Shown: positions 25,812-34,554, numbered from the stretch's first letter. The stretch is 54,197 nucleotides of DNA from Yoonia sp. (GCF_017854565.1 NZ_JAFMHJ010000023.1:1-54197); one strand, 5' to 3'. The notes: a model not told the origin generated them from the sequence alone. A program made the numbers and translations.

Positions 25812-27065
25812 ATGATGGCCGCACTTCCTGATCTGGAGCTGCCCGACCATCCTAGACTGGTGCAGAACATCACATATTTCGCACGGGCCCTGCGCACGGC
25901 AGGGTTGCCGATTGGCCCCGGCCGGGTGATCGACGCGATCCGCGCGGTGCAGGAGGCCGGGTTCACGGCGCGGGCGGACTTTTTCTGGGCGCTGCACGCC
26001 TGTTTTGTCTCAAGGCCCGAGGAACACGCGGTATTTGCGCAGCTTTTCCGCCTGTATTGGCGCGATCCACAGTATCTCGAGCAGATGATGTCACTGCTGT
26101 CGCCCATGGTGCGTGGGGTGCAGCAAGAACGCGCCGCGCAGGCTGCCGAACGGCGCGCTGCTGAGGCGTTGTTGGATGGCCATGATCGGGATTTGCCGGT
26201 GCCCGAACACGCGGACGATGAGGTCGAAATCGAGATTGACGCCGCGCGCACGATGTCCAGCCAGGAGCGGCTGCGCACATTGGATTTCGAACAGATGAGC
26301 ACGGCTGAAATGGCGGCGGCCAAGCGGATGTTGGCGCGCTTGCGTTTGCCGGTCCCCCCCATCCTGAGCCGCCGGACACAGCGCCTGCCGGGGCGTTTGC
26401 CCGATTGGCCGGGGACCATGCGCGCCGCCATGCGCCGGGGCGGTGAGGTCACCGACTTTGCGACAAAGCGGCGGCGCCTGCGTTATCCAAATCTTGTGGT
26501 AATTTGCGATATATCGGGGTCAATGTCGCAGTATTCACGTGCTATATTGCATTTTCTGCACGCTGTCGCGAACCGCGAAGGGCAGGGGTGGGCGCAGGTC
26601 CAGGCATTTACCTTCGGCACCCGGTTGACCAATATCACGCGCCACCTGCGGACCCGCGATGTCGATGCCGCCCTGAGCGCGGCCGGCGCGGAGGCACAGG
26701 ATTGGGAAGGCGGCACCCGGATCGCGGCCTGTCTGCATGATTTCAACCGCGACTGGTCGCGCCGGGTCATGGGGCAGGGTGCTGTGGTGTTGCTGGTTAC
26801 CGATGGGCTTGATCGGGACAGTGACGCTGATTTGGGCCACGAGATGGAACGGCTGCGGCTGGCGTCACGGCAGTTGATCTGGCTCAATCCTTTGTTGCGC
26901 TGGGATGGGTTTGCGCCCAAGGCCCGAGGGATCATGCAGATGCTGCCCCGTTGCAGTAGTTTGCATGCGGGGCATAATATCGCCTCGCTCGAAGGGCTGG
27001 CGGCGGCGCTGTCACGGCCCGATGATACCGGACAAAAGGCGCGTTTTATGGCAATGTTGGGGTAG
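25812..27065 (+). CDS. coxE: CoxE-like von Willebrand factor A protein
   Basis: The protein works with CoxD in maturing Mo hydroxylases. The frame starts at GTG 25806 or at tandem ATGs at 25812 and 25815; I chose 25812, giving 417 residues. The N-terminal half is the CoxE-specific region (LFRLYWRDPQYLEQMM and RTMSSQERLRTLDFEQMS). The C-terminal half is a VWA domain with an intact MIDAS motif, VVICDISGSMSQYSR, and VLLVTDGLDRDSDADL. GGTRIAACLHDF and IWLNPLLRWDGFAPKARG also fit the family. A palindromic repeat overlaps its stop. Confidence 0.88.
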   Translation: MMAALPDLELPDHPRLVQNITYFARALRTAGLPIGPGRVIDAIRAVQEAGFTARADFFWALHACFVSRPEEHAVFAQLFRLYWRDPQYLEQMMSLLSPMVRGVQQERAAQAAERRAAEALLDGHDRDLPVPEHADDEVEIEIDAARTMSSQERLRTLDFEQMSTAEMAAAKRMLARLRLPVPPILSRRTQRLPGRLPDWPGTMRAAMRRGGEVTDFATKRRRLRYPNLVVICDISGSMSQYSRAILHFLHAVANREGQGWAQVQAFTFGTRLTNITRHLRTRDVDAALSAAGAEAQDWEGGTRIAACLHDFNRDWSRRVMGQGAVVLLVTDGLDRDSDADLGHEMERLRLASRQLIWLNPLLRWDGFAPKARGIMQMLPRCSSLHAGHNIASLEGLAAALSRPDDTGQKARFMAMLG

Positions 27066-27090
27066 GGTGGATTTTAATCCACCTTACGGG
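27065..27090. repeat. palindromic intergenic repeat, copy 2
   Basis: GGTGGATT-TT-AATCCACC (27066-27083) starts directly after the coxE stop codon and continues as TTACGGGTTGG, much like the element at 6928 (CTACGGTTTGG). Both the arms and the 3' flank are shared. It lies in the 40-bp gap inside the operon, so it is not a simple end-of-operon terminator. Confidence 0.6.
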
Positions 27091-27105
27091 TTGGAAGGAC
27101 AGTAA

Positions 27106-28080
27106 ATGGCCGAAATAATCGTCGATTTGCCCAAGCTGGCACTGGAATGGCACCGCGCGGGGCGCGGCGTGGCATTGGCGACCGTCGTCGAGACGTGGGG
27201 GTCGGCGCCGCGGGCGGTGGGCAGTCAGCTGGTGATTGATGCCGATGGCGCGATGGAAGGGTCGGTATCCGGGGGCTGCGTCGAAGGCGCCGTGATCATC
27301 GAGGCGATTGACGCCTTGGCGGATGGCAAGGCACGGTTGCTGGATTATGGCGTGAGCGATGACGCGGCTTTTGCCGTCGGGCTTGCCTGTGGCGGGCGGA
27401 TACGTGTTTTGGTCGAACCGGTGGGCACCGCGATGCCGGTGGCGTTGCTCGAGCAGTTGGTCGATGCACGCGGCCGCGCGGAGCCCGTTGCTTGTGTCAC
27501 GGATTTGCAGGGCGGGGGCGCGCGGCTGGCTGGGGCCAGCGCGTATCCGGAGCGCTTTCGGTTGGATCGGTCGGGTGTGGAAGATGACGGTCGGACGTTT
27601 GTGGCGGTCCACAAACCACCCTTGCGTATGATTATCGTAGGGGCCGTGCATATCGCGCAGCCTTTGGTTGGCATGGCGCGCGCGTGCGGCTACGCCCCGG
27701 TGATCATTGACCCGCGCGGTGCGTTCGGCTCGGCTGAGCGTTTCCCCGGTGAGACAATCGTGGATGATTGGCCCGATGCGGCGCTGGCGGCGCTGATGCC
27801 CGATGCGCGCACTGCGGTGATCACATTGACCCATGACCCCAAGCTGGATGATCCCGCGATCATGACCGCGTTGCGATCCGATGTGTTCTATCTGGGCTGT
27901 CTTGGGTCCACGCGGACACATGCCAAGCGGGTGGTGCGGCTGCAGGATGCGGGGTTTTCGACGGCTGAGATCGGCCGGATCCATGCCCCGGTCGGGTTGG
28001 ACCTTGGTGGGCGGCAACCGGGTGAAATTGCGGTCAGCATCATGGCCGAAATCACCTATATCTTGCGACATGGCGCATGA
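27106..28080 (+). CDS. XdhC/CoxI family Mo-cofactor insertion factor
   Basis: XdhC-type proteins bind the molybdenum cofactor, help its sulfuration and deliver it to enzymes of the xanthine-dehydrogenase/CODH family. The 324-residue protein has the XdhC N-terminal domain with ATVVETWGSAPRAVGSQLVI and VSGGCVEGAVI. The C-terminal Rossmann-like domain has MIIVGAVHIAQPLVGMAR and VFYLGCLGSTRTHAKRV. The motif IHAPVGLDLGGRQPGEIAVSI near the end is a family hallmark. The stop overlaps the next start (ATGA at 28077-28080). Confidence 0.9.
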   Translation: MAEIIVDLPKLALEWHRAGRGVALATVVETWGSAPRAVGSQLVIDADGAMEGSVSGGCVEGAVIIEAIDALADGKARLLDYGVSDDAAFAVGLACGGRIRVLVEPVGTAMPVALLEQLVDARGRAEPVACVTDLQGGGARLAGASAYPERFRLDRSGVEDDGRTFVAVHKPPLRMIIVGAVHIAQPLVGMARACGYAPVIIDPRGAFGSAERFPGETIVDDWPDAALAALMPDARTAVITLTHDPKLDDPAIMTALRSDVFYLGCLGSTRTHAKRVVRLQDAGFSTAEIGRIHAPVGLDLGGRQPGEIAVSIMAEITYILRHGA

Positions 28081-29063
28081 AATTCGGATCGGTTCCGGTG
28101 GCGGATGCCCTGGGCGCCATTCTGGCGCATTCGGTCGTGATCGCCGGTGGACGGTTGCGCAAGGGGCAGGTGTTGCAGGCTGACGATCTGGGCCTGCTGA
28201 TGGCCAGTGGTCATGATGTCGTGACCGTCGCACAGCTGGGTCCCGGTGACGTCGATGAAGACCACGCGGCGGCGCGTCTGGCGGCGGCGATTGCGGGCAG
28301 CGGTGTCCGTTTGACGGCCGCGGCGACGGGCCGGGTGAATGTGATGGCCCAAGGGCCGGGGATTGCCCGGATCGCTGTCGCGGGGATCAATGCGGTGAAT
28401 GCGGTCAATCCGATGATCACGGTCGCCACGGTGCCACCGTATCATCGGGTGGACCGTGGCACGATGATCGCCACGATAAAGATCATCGCATATGGTGTCC
28501 CAAAGGCGGATTTGGCGCAGGCCTGTGCCGCCGGGCGCGATCTTTTGGGCGTGGCACCACCGCAGTACAAAACGGCCACGTTGATTGAGACGCGGTTTGA
28601 CGACATGCCAACGGTCAAGGGCCGGGATGCGTTGCGTGGGCGGCTGGATCGTTTGGCCATGGTGCTGGACGACCGGGTTGTCGTCGCCCACGCGGTCACC
28701 GATCTTGCCGATGCGATTGGGCAGGCGACCGGTGATGTCGTGTTTGTCCTCACTGCTTCGGCCACGTCTGATGCCGCAGATGTCGGGCCTGCGGCGCTAT
28801 GTCGCGCGGGTGGTCGGCTGACGCAATTTGGGATGCCTGTTGATCCGGGGAACCTGCTTTTCCTGGGGTATTTGGGGGCGAAGCCGGTGATTGGATTGCC
28901 GGGTTGCGCGCGGTCCCTAGCGCTGAATGGGGCTGATTGGGTGCTGGAACGGGTGATTTGCGGCATGGAACTGACCCCTGCAGATTTTGCGCTCATGGGC
29001 GTGGGCGGGTTGCTGAAGGAGATCCCGACCCGGCCCAGACCACGTGCGGATGTCGGGGGCTGA
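28077..29063 (+). CDS. molybdopterin-binding (MoCF-type) protein
   Basis: The 328-residue protein resembles the MoeA/MogA-type molybdopterin-binding proteins encoded in CODH-like operons. The N-terminal part (residues about 1-70) reads VPVADALGAILAHSVV, then RKGQVLQADDLGLLMASGHD, as in MoeA domains. The later part has VVFVLTASATSDAADVGPAAL, GMPVDPGNLLFLGYLGAKPV and IGLPGCARSLALNG, which are MoCF pterin-binding elements. Its exact role is unknown; cofactor modification or storage is likely given the operon. It overlaps the XdhC gene by 4 bp. A 100-bp gap before coxS may hold a second promoter. Confidence 0.8.
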   Translation: MKFGSVPVADALGAILAHSVVIAGGRLRKGQVLQADDLGLLMASGHDVVTVAQLGPGDVDEDHAAARLAAAIAGSGVRLTAAATGRVNVMAQGPGIARIAVAGINAVNAVNPMITVATVPPYHRVDRGTMIATIKIIAYGVPKADLAQACAAGRDLLGVAPPQYKTATLIETRFDDMPTVKGRDALRGRLDRLAMVLDDRVVVAHAVTDLADAIGQATGDVVFVLTASATSDAADVGPAALCRAGGRLTQFGMPVDPGNLLFLGYLGAKPVIGLPGCARSLALNGADWVLERVICGMELTPADFALMGVGGLLKEIPTRPRPRADVGG

Positions 29064-29163
29064 TCGGCGCGCGATTTGATTGTTGCGCGAAAAATTATGG
29101 TTCTCATATCAAGTCAGTCATGTTTTACTCGGGCCAAGGCACATCGAAACCGGGAGGAATTTC

Positions 29164-29649
29164 ATGACAAAGGTCACAATGACCGTGAACGGCAAAGCCG
29201 TGTCTGGCGATGTCGAAGGCCGGACGCTGCTTGTCGATTTTCTAAGAAGCGATCTGCGGATGACAGGCACGCATGTGGGCTGTGATACCAGCCAATGCGG
29301 GGCGTGCGTGGTGCATGTGGATGGTGCCGCCGTAAAGGCCTGTACGATGTTTGCGATCGAGGCGGATGGCGCTGCGGTGGGCACGATTGAAGGGCAGGCG
29401 AATGCCGACGGGTCGTTGAACGTGATCCAGCAGGCGTTTCAGGACCATCATGGGTTGCAGTGCGGTTTCTGCACGCCGGGCATGGTGATGTCGGCGGCGG
29501 CATTGCTGCAAGAAAACCCTACGCCCACGGAAGCCGAAATCCGTGAATATCTTGAAGGGAATATTTGCCGCTGCACAGGCTACCATAACATCGTCAAGGC
29601 GATCATGGCCGCATCGGGCCAGGATGTGAGCGCCATTGCGGCTGCGTGA
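29164..29649 (+). CDS. coxS: CO-dehydrogenase-like small subunit, 2Fe-2S protein
   Basis: This 161-residue subunit carries two [2Fe-2S] clusters that pass electrons from the Mo site to FAD. The ATG at 29164 has the site GGGAGGAATTTC; the longer frame to 29080 lacks one. The plant-type cluster is C40, C45, C48 and C60 ([12 protein letters not shown]), and the second cluster is C100, C103, C135 and C137 (CGFCTPGM and [14 protein letters not shown]). The order S-L-M in this operon is that of form II enzymes. The next gene starts 41 bp later. Confidence 0.95.
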   Translation: MTKVTMTVNGKAVSGDVEGRTLLVDFLRSDLRMTGTHVGCDTSQCGACVVHVDGAAVKACTMFAIEADGAAVGTIEGQANADGSLNVIQQAFQDHHGLQCGFCTPGMVMSAAALLQENPTPTEAEIREYLEGNICRCTGYHNIVKAIMAASGQDVSAIAAA

Positions 29650-29656
29650 TGTTCGA

Positions 29657-29674
29657 GGTGGGTCTTGACCCACC
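29657..29674. repeat. palindromic intergenic repeat, variant copy 3
   Basis: GGTGGGTC-TT-GACCCACC is an 8+2+8 palindrome in the 41-bp gap between coxS and coxL, 7 bp after the coxS stop. Its format matches the copies at 6928 and 27066, but the arms differ in three bases and the flank differs. The coxL ribosome site (GGGAGG) follows directly, so it may also affect coxL translation. Confidence 0.45.
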
Positions 29675-29690
29675 CTCCAGGGAGGAAAAA

Positions 29691-32060
29691 ATGCCAAAGA
29701 ATAGTGGAATAGGTGCCAGCACAAAGCGGCGCGAAGACCTGCGGTTTCTGAAGGGGCAAGGGCACTACACGGACGACATCAATACCTATGGTCAGGCGAC
29801 GGCGGTTTTCGTGCGTTCAAACGTGGCGAATGGCAAGATTAACGGGATCGACATCTCTGTCGCCGAAAACATGCCCGGTGTTCTGGCTATTTTTACGGGC
29901 GCGGATTTCGTGGATGTGGGCGGCAACCCCGCAGGTTGGCTGATCAACAGCCGCGACGGCACGCCAATGAAGGAGCCAAAACGCCCTGTGCTGGCCCACG
30001 GCAAGGTCCGCCATGTGGGCGATGCCTATGCCGCGGTGGTTGCCGAAACGGAAAAGCAGGCCCGCGATGCGGCTGAAGAAATTATCGCAGATATTGAAGA
30101 ACTGCCCGCGCTTGTCGATATGGCCGCCGCGCTGAAGGCCGACCACTTTGTCCATGATGAGATTGGCACCAACCAGTGTTTTGACTGGGGCTGGATCGAG
30201 GATAACCGCGCTGCGACAGACGCCGCAATCAAGGCGGCACCGCATGTCACCACATTGGAGTTGGTCAACAACCGCTTGGCGCCCAACGCGTTGGAACCAC
30301 GTTGTTCGACGGCGTCTTATGATCAGGGCACCGATGCCTATACATTGCACACCACCTCGCAGAACCCGCATTTGACGCGGCTGTTGATTTCGGCGTTTGT
30401 GATGGGGATTCCCGAGAACAAGTTGACGGTGATTGCCCCCGATGTGGGCGGCGGTTTCGGGTCTAAGATCTATCACTATGGCGAAGAAGCATTGGTACTG
30501 GCCGCCGCCAAGAAGGTGGGCCGTCCGGTGAAGTGGACGGCGGACCGGAGCGAGGCGTTTCTGACCGATGCCCATGGTCGTGACCATGTGACCAAGATCG
30601 AACTGGCCTGTGAAAAGGATGGCAGTTTCATTGCCTTCCGCACCGAAACCCTTGCCAATGTCGGTGCCTATCTGTCGAATTTTTCGACGGTAACGCCGAC
30701 GTTTCTGCATGGGACGCTGATGGCGGGCAACTATACCGTGCCCCATGTCTATGTGAACGTCAAAACGGTGTTCACGAACACGGCCCCGGTGGATGCGTAT
30801 CGCGGGGCTGGCCGCCCCGAGGCCACCTATTCCATCGAGCGCGTCATTGACATGGCCGCCCGCGAACTGGGGATCGACCCGGTCGAGATGCGGCGCAAGA
30901 ACTTTGTGAAGCCCGATCAGTATCCATTCGCCAGCGCCGCAGGACTGGAGTACGATTCCGGCAATTATGATGCGTTGATGGACAAGATGGAGACGCTTGC
31001 CGATCGCGGCGGTTTTGACGCCCGTCGCCGTGAAAGCGAAGCAAAGGGTCTGCTGCGCGGTTTTGGCGTGAATGCCTATATCGAGGCTTGCGGGATTGCT
31101 CCGTCGAACCTGATTGGGGTTTTGGGCAGCCGGGTTGGTCTGTATGACGCCGCGACCGTGCGGGTGAATGCCACCGGCAATCTTAGCGTGATGGTCGGCG
31201 CGCATAGTCACGGGCAGGGACATGAAACCGTGTTCCCGCAGATCGTCGGAGAGATGCTTGGTATTGATCCGCTGTCTATTGATATCGTGCATGGCGATAC
31301 ATCGAAAATTCCTTTTGGAATGGGGACTTATGGGTCGCGCAGCCTTGCGGTCTGTGGGTCTGCCGTGGTGCGTGCCACGGAAAAGATCATCGTGAAGGCG
31401 AAAAAGATTGCCGCCCATATGCTTGAGGCGGCAGTGGATGATCTGGATTTCGTGGATGGTCAGTTCACTGTGAAAGGGACCGACAGTTCGGTGAGCTTTG
31501 GCGAGGTCGCGCTGAAGGCCTATATTCCGCATAATTTCCCGATTGAGGATATTGAGCCGGGTCTGGAAGAGACCGCGTTTTATGATCCGGCCAATTTCAC
31601 ATATCCGTCGGGGGCCTATGCCTGCGAGGTAGAGGTGGATACCGAAACCGGCAAGGTGCGCATTGATCGGTTCACGGCGGTGGACGATTTCGGCAATGTC
31701 ATGAACCCGATGATTGTGACCGGGCAGGTGCATGGCGGGCTGGGCCAAGGGATTGGGCAGGCCCTACTTGAAAAGGCGCAATACGACAGCGACGGGCAGC
31801 TTTTGTCAGCCAGTTATATGGATTACACGATGCCGCGTGCCGATGATTTGCCATTTTACACGGTCGATCATTCGTGTGCCACACCTTGCACGCACAATCC
31901 GCTGGGCGTGAAGGGCTGTGGCGAGGCGGGGGCGATCGGGTCGCCGCCGACGGTTGTGAACGCTGTGATTGATGCGCTGCAATCTGGCGGCAAGAACGTC
32001 ATTCATATTGATATGCCCCTGACGCCTGTGCGCGTCTGGGAAGCGATGAACAACGCGTAA
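29691..32060 (+). CDS. coxL: form II CO-dehydrogenase-like large subunit (molybdoprotein)
   Basis: The ATG at 29691 follows GGGAGGAAAAA and gives 789 residues. The active-site loop is AYRGAGR (residues 369-375). Form I true CO dehydrogenases have AYxCSFR with the Cu-binding cysteine, so this is form II, a BMS-type enzyme whose physiological substrate is unsettled. The catalytic glutamate is in KGCGEAGAIG (E745). VGGGFGSKIYHYGEEA, HSHGQGHETVFPQI and GLGQGIGQALLEKA are cofactor-binding stretches. CoxS, CoxM and maturation factors are all encoded in the same operon. It lacks the form I cysteine. Confidence 0.93.
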   Translation: MPKNSGIGASTKRREDLRFLKGQGHYTDDINTYGQATAVFVRSNVANGKINGIDISVAENMPGVLAIFTGADFVDVGGNPAGWLINSRDGTPMKEPKRPVLAHGKVRHVGDAYAAVVAETEKQARDAAEEIIADIEELPALVDMAAALKADHFVHDEIGTNQCFDWGWIEDNRAATDAAIKAAPHVTTLELVNNRLAPNALEPRCSTASYDQGTDAYTLHTTSQNPHLTRLLISAFVMGIPENKLTVIAPDVGGGFGSKIYHYGEEALVLAAAKKVGRPVKWTADRSEAFLTDAHGRDHVTKIELACEKDGSFIAFRTETLANVGAYLSNFSTVTPTFLHGTLMAGNYTVPHVYVNVKTVFTNTAPVDAYRGAGRPEATYSIERVIDMAARELGIDPVEMRRKNFVKPDQYPFASAAGLEYDSGNYDALMDKMETLADRGGFDARRRESEAKGLLRGFGVNAYIEACGIAPSNLIGVLGSRVGLYDAATVRVNATGNLSVMVGAHSHGQGHETVFPQIVGEMLGIDPLSIDIVHGDTSKIPFGMGTYGSRSLAVCGSAVVRATEKIIVKAKKIAAHMLEAAVDDLDFVDGQFTVKGTDSSVSFGEVALKAYIPHNFPIEDIEPGLEETAFYDPANFTYPSGAYACEVEVDTETGKVRIDRFTAVDDFGNVMNPMIVTGQVHGGLGQGIGQALLEKAQYDSDGQLLSASYMDYTMPRADDLPFYTVDHSCATPCTHNPLGVKGCGEAGAIGSPPTVVNAVIDALQSGGKNVIHIDMPLTPVRVWEAMNNA

Positions 32061-32072
32061 GGGAGAAGCGAT

Positions 32073-32864
32073 ATGTATGCTTTTGAGATTGAACGGCCTG
32101 CGACCATCGCCGATGCCGTGGCTGCGTTGCAGGACGAAGATGCGCAGGCGTTGGGTGGGGGGCAAACGCTGATCCCGACGCTGAAGGCGCGGCTGGCGAT
32201 GCCCGCGACATTGGTCAGCCTGACCGGCATTGGCGAGATGAAAGGCGTGTGTCTGAGCGATGAAGGCGCGCTTTGCATTGGCGGTGCCACGACCCATGGC
32301 ACGGTCGCCCAAGAGGCGGCTGCGCTTTACCCCGCGCTGGCGGCGTTGGCGGGGCATATCGGGGACCCGGCGGTCCGCAATCGGGGCACCATCGGGGGGT
32401 CTTTGGCCAATAATGATCCATCGGCCTGCTATCCGGCGGCGGCCCTTGGGTCGGGCGCGACGATCATCACCAATGCCCGCACGATTGCTGCCGACGATTA
32501 CTTTCAGGGCATGTTCGCCACGGCGCTGGACGCGGGGGAAGTGATTACGGAAGTGCGGTTGCCAATTCCGCAGGCGGCAAATTACCAGAAATTTGTGCAA
32601 CCCGCATCGCGCTTTGCCTTGGTAGGTGTCTATGTTGCAAAATATGCCGATGGTGTCCGTGTGGCCGTCACCGGCGCATCGGAAAGCGGTGTTTTCCGTT
32701 GGACCGAGGCAGAGGCTGCGTTGTCTGCCGATTTCTCGGCTGCGGCACTGGGCGATCTTGGCGTCAGCGCAGAAGGTATGATCGGCGATCTGCACGGCAC
32801 GCCGGCGTATCGGGCGCATTTGGTCAAAGTGATGACAGGCCGTGCCGTAACCGCAGCCGGTTGA
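32073..32864 (+). CDS. coxM: CO-dehydrogenase-like medium subunit, FAD protein
   Basis: The 263-residue subunit binds FAD and passes electrons to the respiratory chain. The N-terminal FAD motif is ALGGGQTLIPTLKARLAMP (about residues 27-45, the AGGQS-like loop). The second motif is GDPAVRNRGTIGGSLANNDP (about residues 97-116), where TIGGS binds the diphosphate. The C-terminal CODH_C domain is short. The gene starts 12 bp after coxL. A terminator hairpin follows, marking the operon end. Confidence 0.92.
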   Translation: MYAFEIERPATIADAVAALQDEDAQALGGGQTLIPTLKARLAMPATLVSLTGIGEMKGVCLSDEGALCIGGATTHGTVAQEAAALYPALAALAGHIGDPAVRNRGTIGGSLANNDPSACYPAAALGSGATIITNARTIAADDYFQGMFATALDAGEVITEVRLPIPQAANYQKFVQPASRFALVGVYVAKYADGVRVAVTGASESGVFRWTEAEAALSADFSAAALGDLGVSAEGMIGDLHGTPAYRAHLVKVMTGRAVTAAG

Positions 32865-32873
32865 TATTGCAAC

Positions 32874-32907
32874 AAAACCGGTCCGCGCAGCGACATGGGC
32901 CGGTTTT
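32874..32907 (+). terminator. terminator of the cox operon
   Basis: An 11-bp stem with one mismatch (AAAACCGGTCC / GGGCCGGTTTT) and a 12-base loop lies 9 bp after the coxM stop and ends in four Ts. The rest of the 272-bp gap to infC shows no gene or clear signal. Confidence 0.7.
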
Positions 32908-33136
32908 ACCCGTCGAAATGTAGGGTGATTTCTTGGCGATGCTGAAGGGCGCATGATTCGCGTCCGGCCACGGCTATGCGCTGCGGCGTCTCGTTGCGTT
33001 AATCGCGATTTTGGGGTGCGGTGCGGTGTCTTTGCTGCGGCCCGCACCCGAAAACAGGTGGTTTCACGATCACGCTGATGCCGGAGCGGCAGCGCGATCT
33101 GGCAGGAACCAAACCGGCTGCGGCTGGGCGAAGTCG

Positions 33137-33682
33137 CTATTTCGGCAACGGCCCGATCAACATGACCATCTGACGGCCTTCCATCTTGGGAAAGTTTTCG
33201 ACGCGCCCTGTCTCTTTGGTATCTTCGGCCACGCGTTCCAGAAGTTGACGCCCCAGTTCTTGGTGTGCCATCTCGCGGCCCCGGAAACGCAGGGTGATCT
33301 TGACCTTATCGCCGTTTTCTAAGAATTTGAAAACATTGCGCATTTTGACCTGGTAATCATTGATGTCAGTGTTCGGACGGAACTTGACCTCTTTGATTTC
33401 GATGATCTTCTGCTTCTTGCGGGCCTCAGCTTCTTTTTTCTGAGTCTCGTATTTGAACTTGCCAAAGTCCATGATCTTACAGACCGGCGGCGTTGCATTA
33501 GGCGAAATTTCAACAAGATCCAGACCGGCTTCTTCGGCCATGATCATTGCGCGTTCGGGTGTCACAACACCAACGTTTTCGCCATCAGCACCGATCAGAC
33601 GGATCTCGCTGTCGCGGATACGGTCATTAATACGGGGGCCTGTTTCGCGCGGTGGTGGCGCGTTGTGGGGTCTGCGTCCTAT
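33137..33682 (-). CDS. infC: translation initiation factor IF-3, starting at AUA
   Basis: IF-3 binds the 30S subunit, blocks premature 50S joining and checks the start codon. The best-supported start is ATA at 33682, preceded by AAGGATAAAGACC, giving 181 residues that begin (M)[19 protein letters not shown] and continue [18 protein letters not shown]. This matches the usual N-terminus of Rhodobacteraceae IF-3. No ATG, GTG or TTG is in frame at the expected place; the first GTG (33565) would remove 39 conserved residues. Non-AUG starts of infC are known (AUU in E. coli) and give autoregulation, because IF-3 discriminates against them. The C-terminal domain has [19 protein letters not shown]. 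The normal partner rpmI is not next to it. Confidence 0.9.
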   Translation of the reverse strand: MGRRPHNAPPPRETGPRINDRIRDSEIRLIGADGENVGVVTPERAMIMAEEAGLDLVEISPNATPPVCKIMDFGKFKYETQKKEAEARKKQKIIEIKEVKFRPNTDINDYQVKMRNVFKFLENGDKVKITLRFRGREMAHQELGRQLLERVAEDTKETGRVENFPKMEGRQMVMLIGPLPK

Positions 33683-33874
33683 GGTCTTTATCCTTAAATT
33701 ATTCCGTGTGCGTAGCAGCTAAACTAGACCGCTGACGATGCGGCTTCAACCCGCAAAAGATGCGGTTTTCCGCCAATTTCAAAACGGTGTGCGCTTCCCC
33801 TTCTACACGCAATCTGGCATAGCAAAGCCAAGGTCCTTGGGGGCCATATGCGCATATATTTGAAGGATATAAAA

Positions 33875-34495
33875 ATGAGAGCTATTGCCATCTTGATCGT
33901 TTTGGCCGTTTTGGGCTTTTTCGGCTACGAGTATGCTGCCAATGGACGTTCGCCCGCCGAAGCTATCGGCGTGTTGACCGGACAGACCGCCGCTGACGAA
34001 GCGGCGGCGGCTGCCGAAGCGGAAGCCGCAGCGATTGCCGCACAAGACGCGGTTGCCGCACAGGCCGCAGCCGCCGAGGAAGCTGCCGCCGCTGCGGTTG
34101 CTGCTGCGCAAGAGGCCGCTGCAGCGGCGGCTGCCGAAGTTGAGGCCGCGGCACAGGCTGCCGCTGCCGCTGCGCAAGCCGCAATGGATAGCGCCGCAGA
34201 GGCCGTGCAAGATGCAACACAGGCCGCAACCGGCGACGTTGCTGCCGAGGCTGAGGTTACCGTGGCAGAGCCAGAGGTCACCGCCGCCGCGCCCGAGGAC
34301 GCGACCGATGATGCACCGATGGCGCTGCTGACTGTGGACGGGTTCGATGTCGATAAGGTGATGGAAGTGATCCAGAACGCCGATATTTCGATGCTGGAAA
34401 AGACCACGCTGGGCAGTGCGGTCACCGCCGCCAAGGACAATCCTGAGCTATTGGCACCCGTGCTGGAGCAACTGCGTACGGTGTTGGGCGAGTAG
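33875..34495 (+). CDS. membrane-anchored Ala-rich protein, function unknown
   Basis: From the ATG at 33875 (ribosome site AAGGATAT) the protein has 206 residues. Residues 1-20 form a single membrane helix (MRAIAILIVLAVLGFFGYEY). A very Ala/Glu-rich region (about residues 40-135) follows; it should be a long helix or coiled coil in the periplasm. The C-terminal 50 residues form a more ordered domain (LLTVDGFDVDKVMEVIQNAD and LAPVLEQLRTVLGE). Such proteins could tether the envelope, but no homologue is recognised. The low complexity comes from GCN-rich codons. A bidirectional terminator follows 10 bp after the stop. Confidence 0.7.
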   Translation: MRAIAILIVLAVLGFFGYEYAANGRSPAEAIGVLTGQTAADEAAAAAEAEAAAIAAQDAVAAQAAAAEEAAAAAVAAAQEAAAAAAAEVEAAAQAAAAAAQAAMDSAAEAVQDATQAATGDVAAEAEVTVAEPEVTAAAPEDATDDAPMALLTVDGFDVDKVMEVIQNADISMLEKTTLGSAVTAAKDNPELLAPVLEQLRTVLGE

Positions 34496-34505
34496 AACAA
34501 AAAAA

Positions 34506-34536
34506 GGGCCGCGTCAGTTGTGACGCGGCCCTTTTT
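34506..34536. terminator. bidirectional rho-independent terminator
   Basis: An 11-bp perfect stem (GGGCCGCGTCA / TGACGCGGCCC) with a GTTG loop is flanked by AAAAA on the left and TTTTT on the right. It serves the Ala-rich gene on the plus strand and fpr on the minus strand. Confidence 0.9.
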
Positions 34537-34554
34537 GCATTTTGCGGCAGGTGC

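Noticed and set aside
27046..28691. Long minus-strand open frames opposite xdhC and the molybdopterin-binding gene
   Set aside because: Antisense shadows of well-supported genes without family motifs.
29817..31748. 643-codon open frame on the minus strand opposite coxL
   Set aside because: It is fully antisense to a clear coxL, has no recognisable domain and comes from GC-rich codon bias.
31806..33047. 413-codon minus-strand open frame over the end of coxL and coxM
   Set aside because: Same reason: it shadows coxM, and its composition is unlike the real genes (very rich in Arg, His and Gln).
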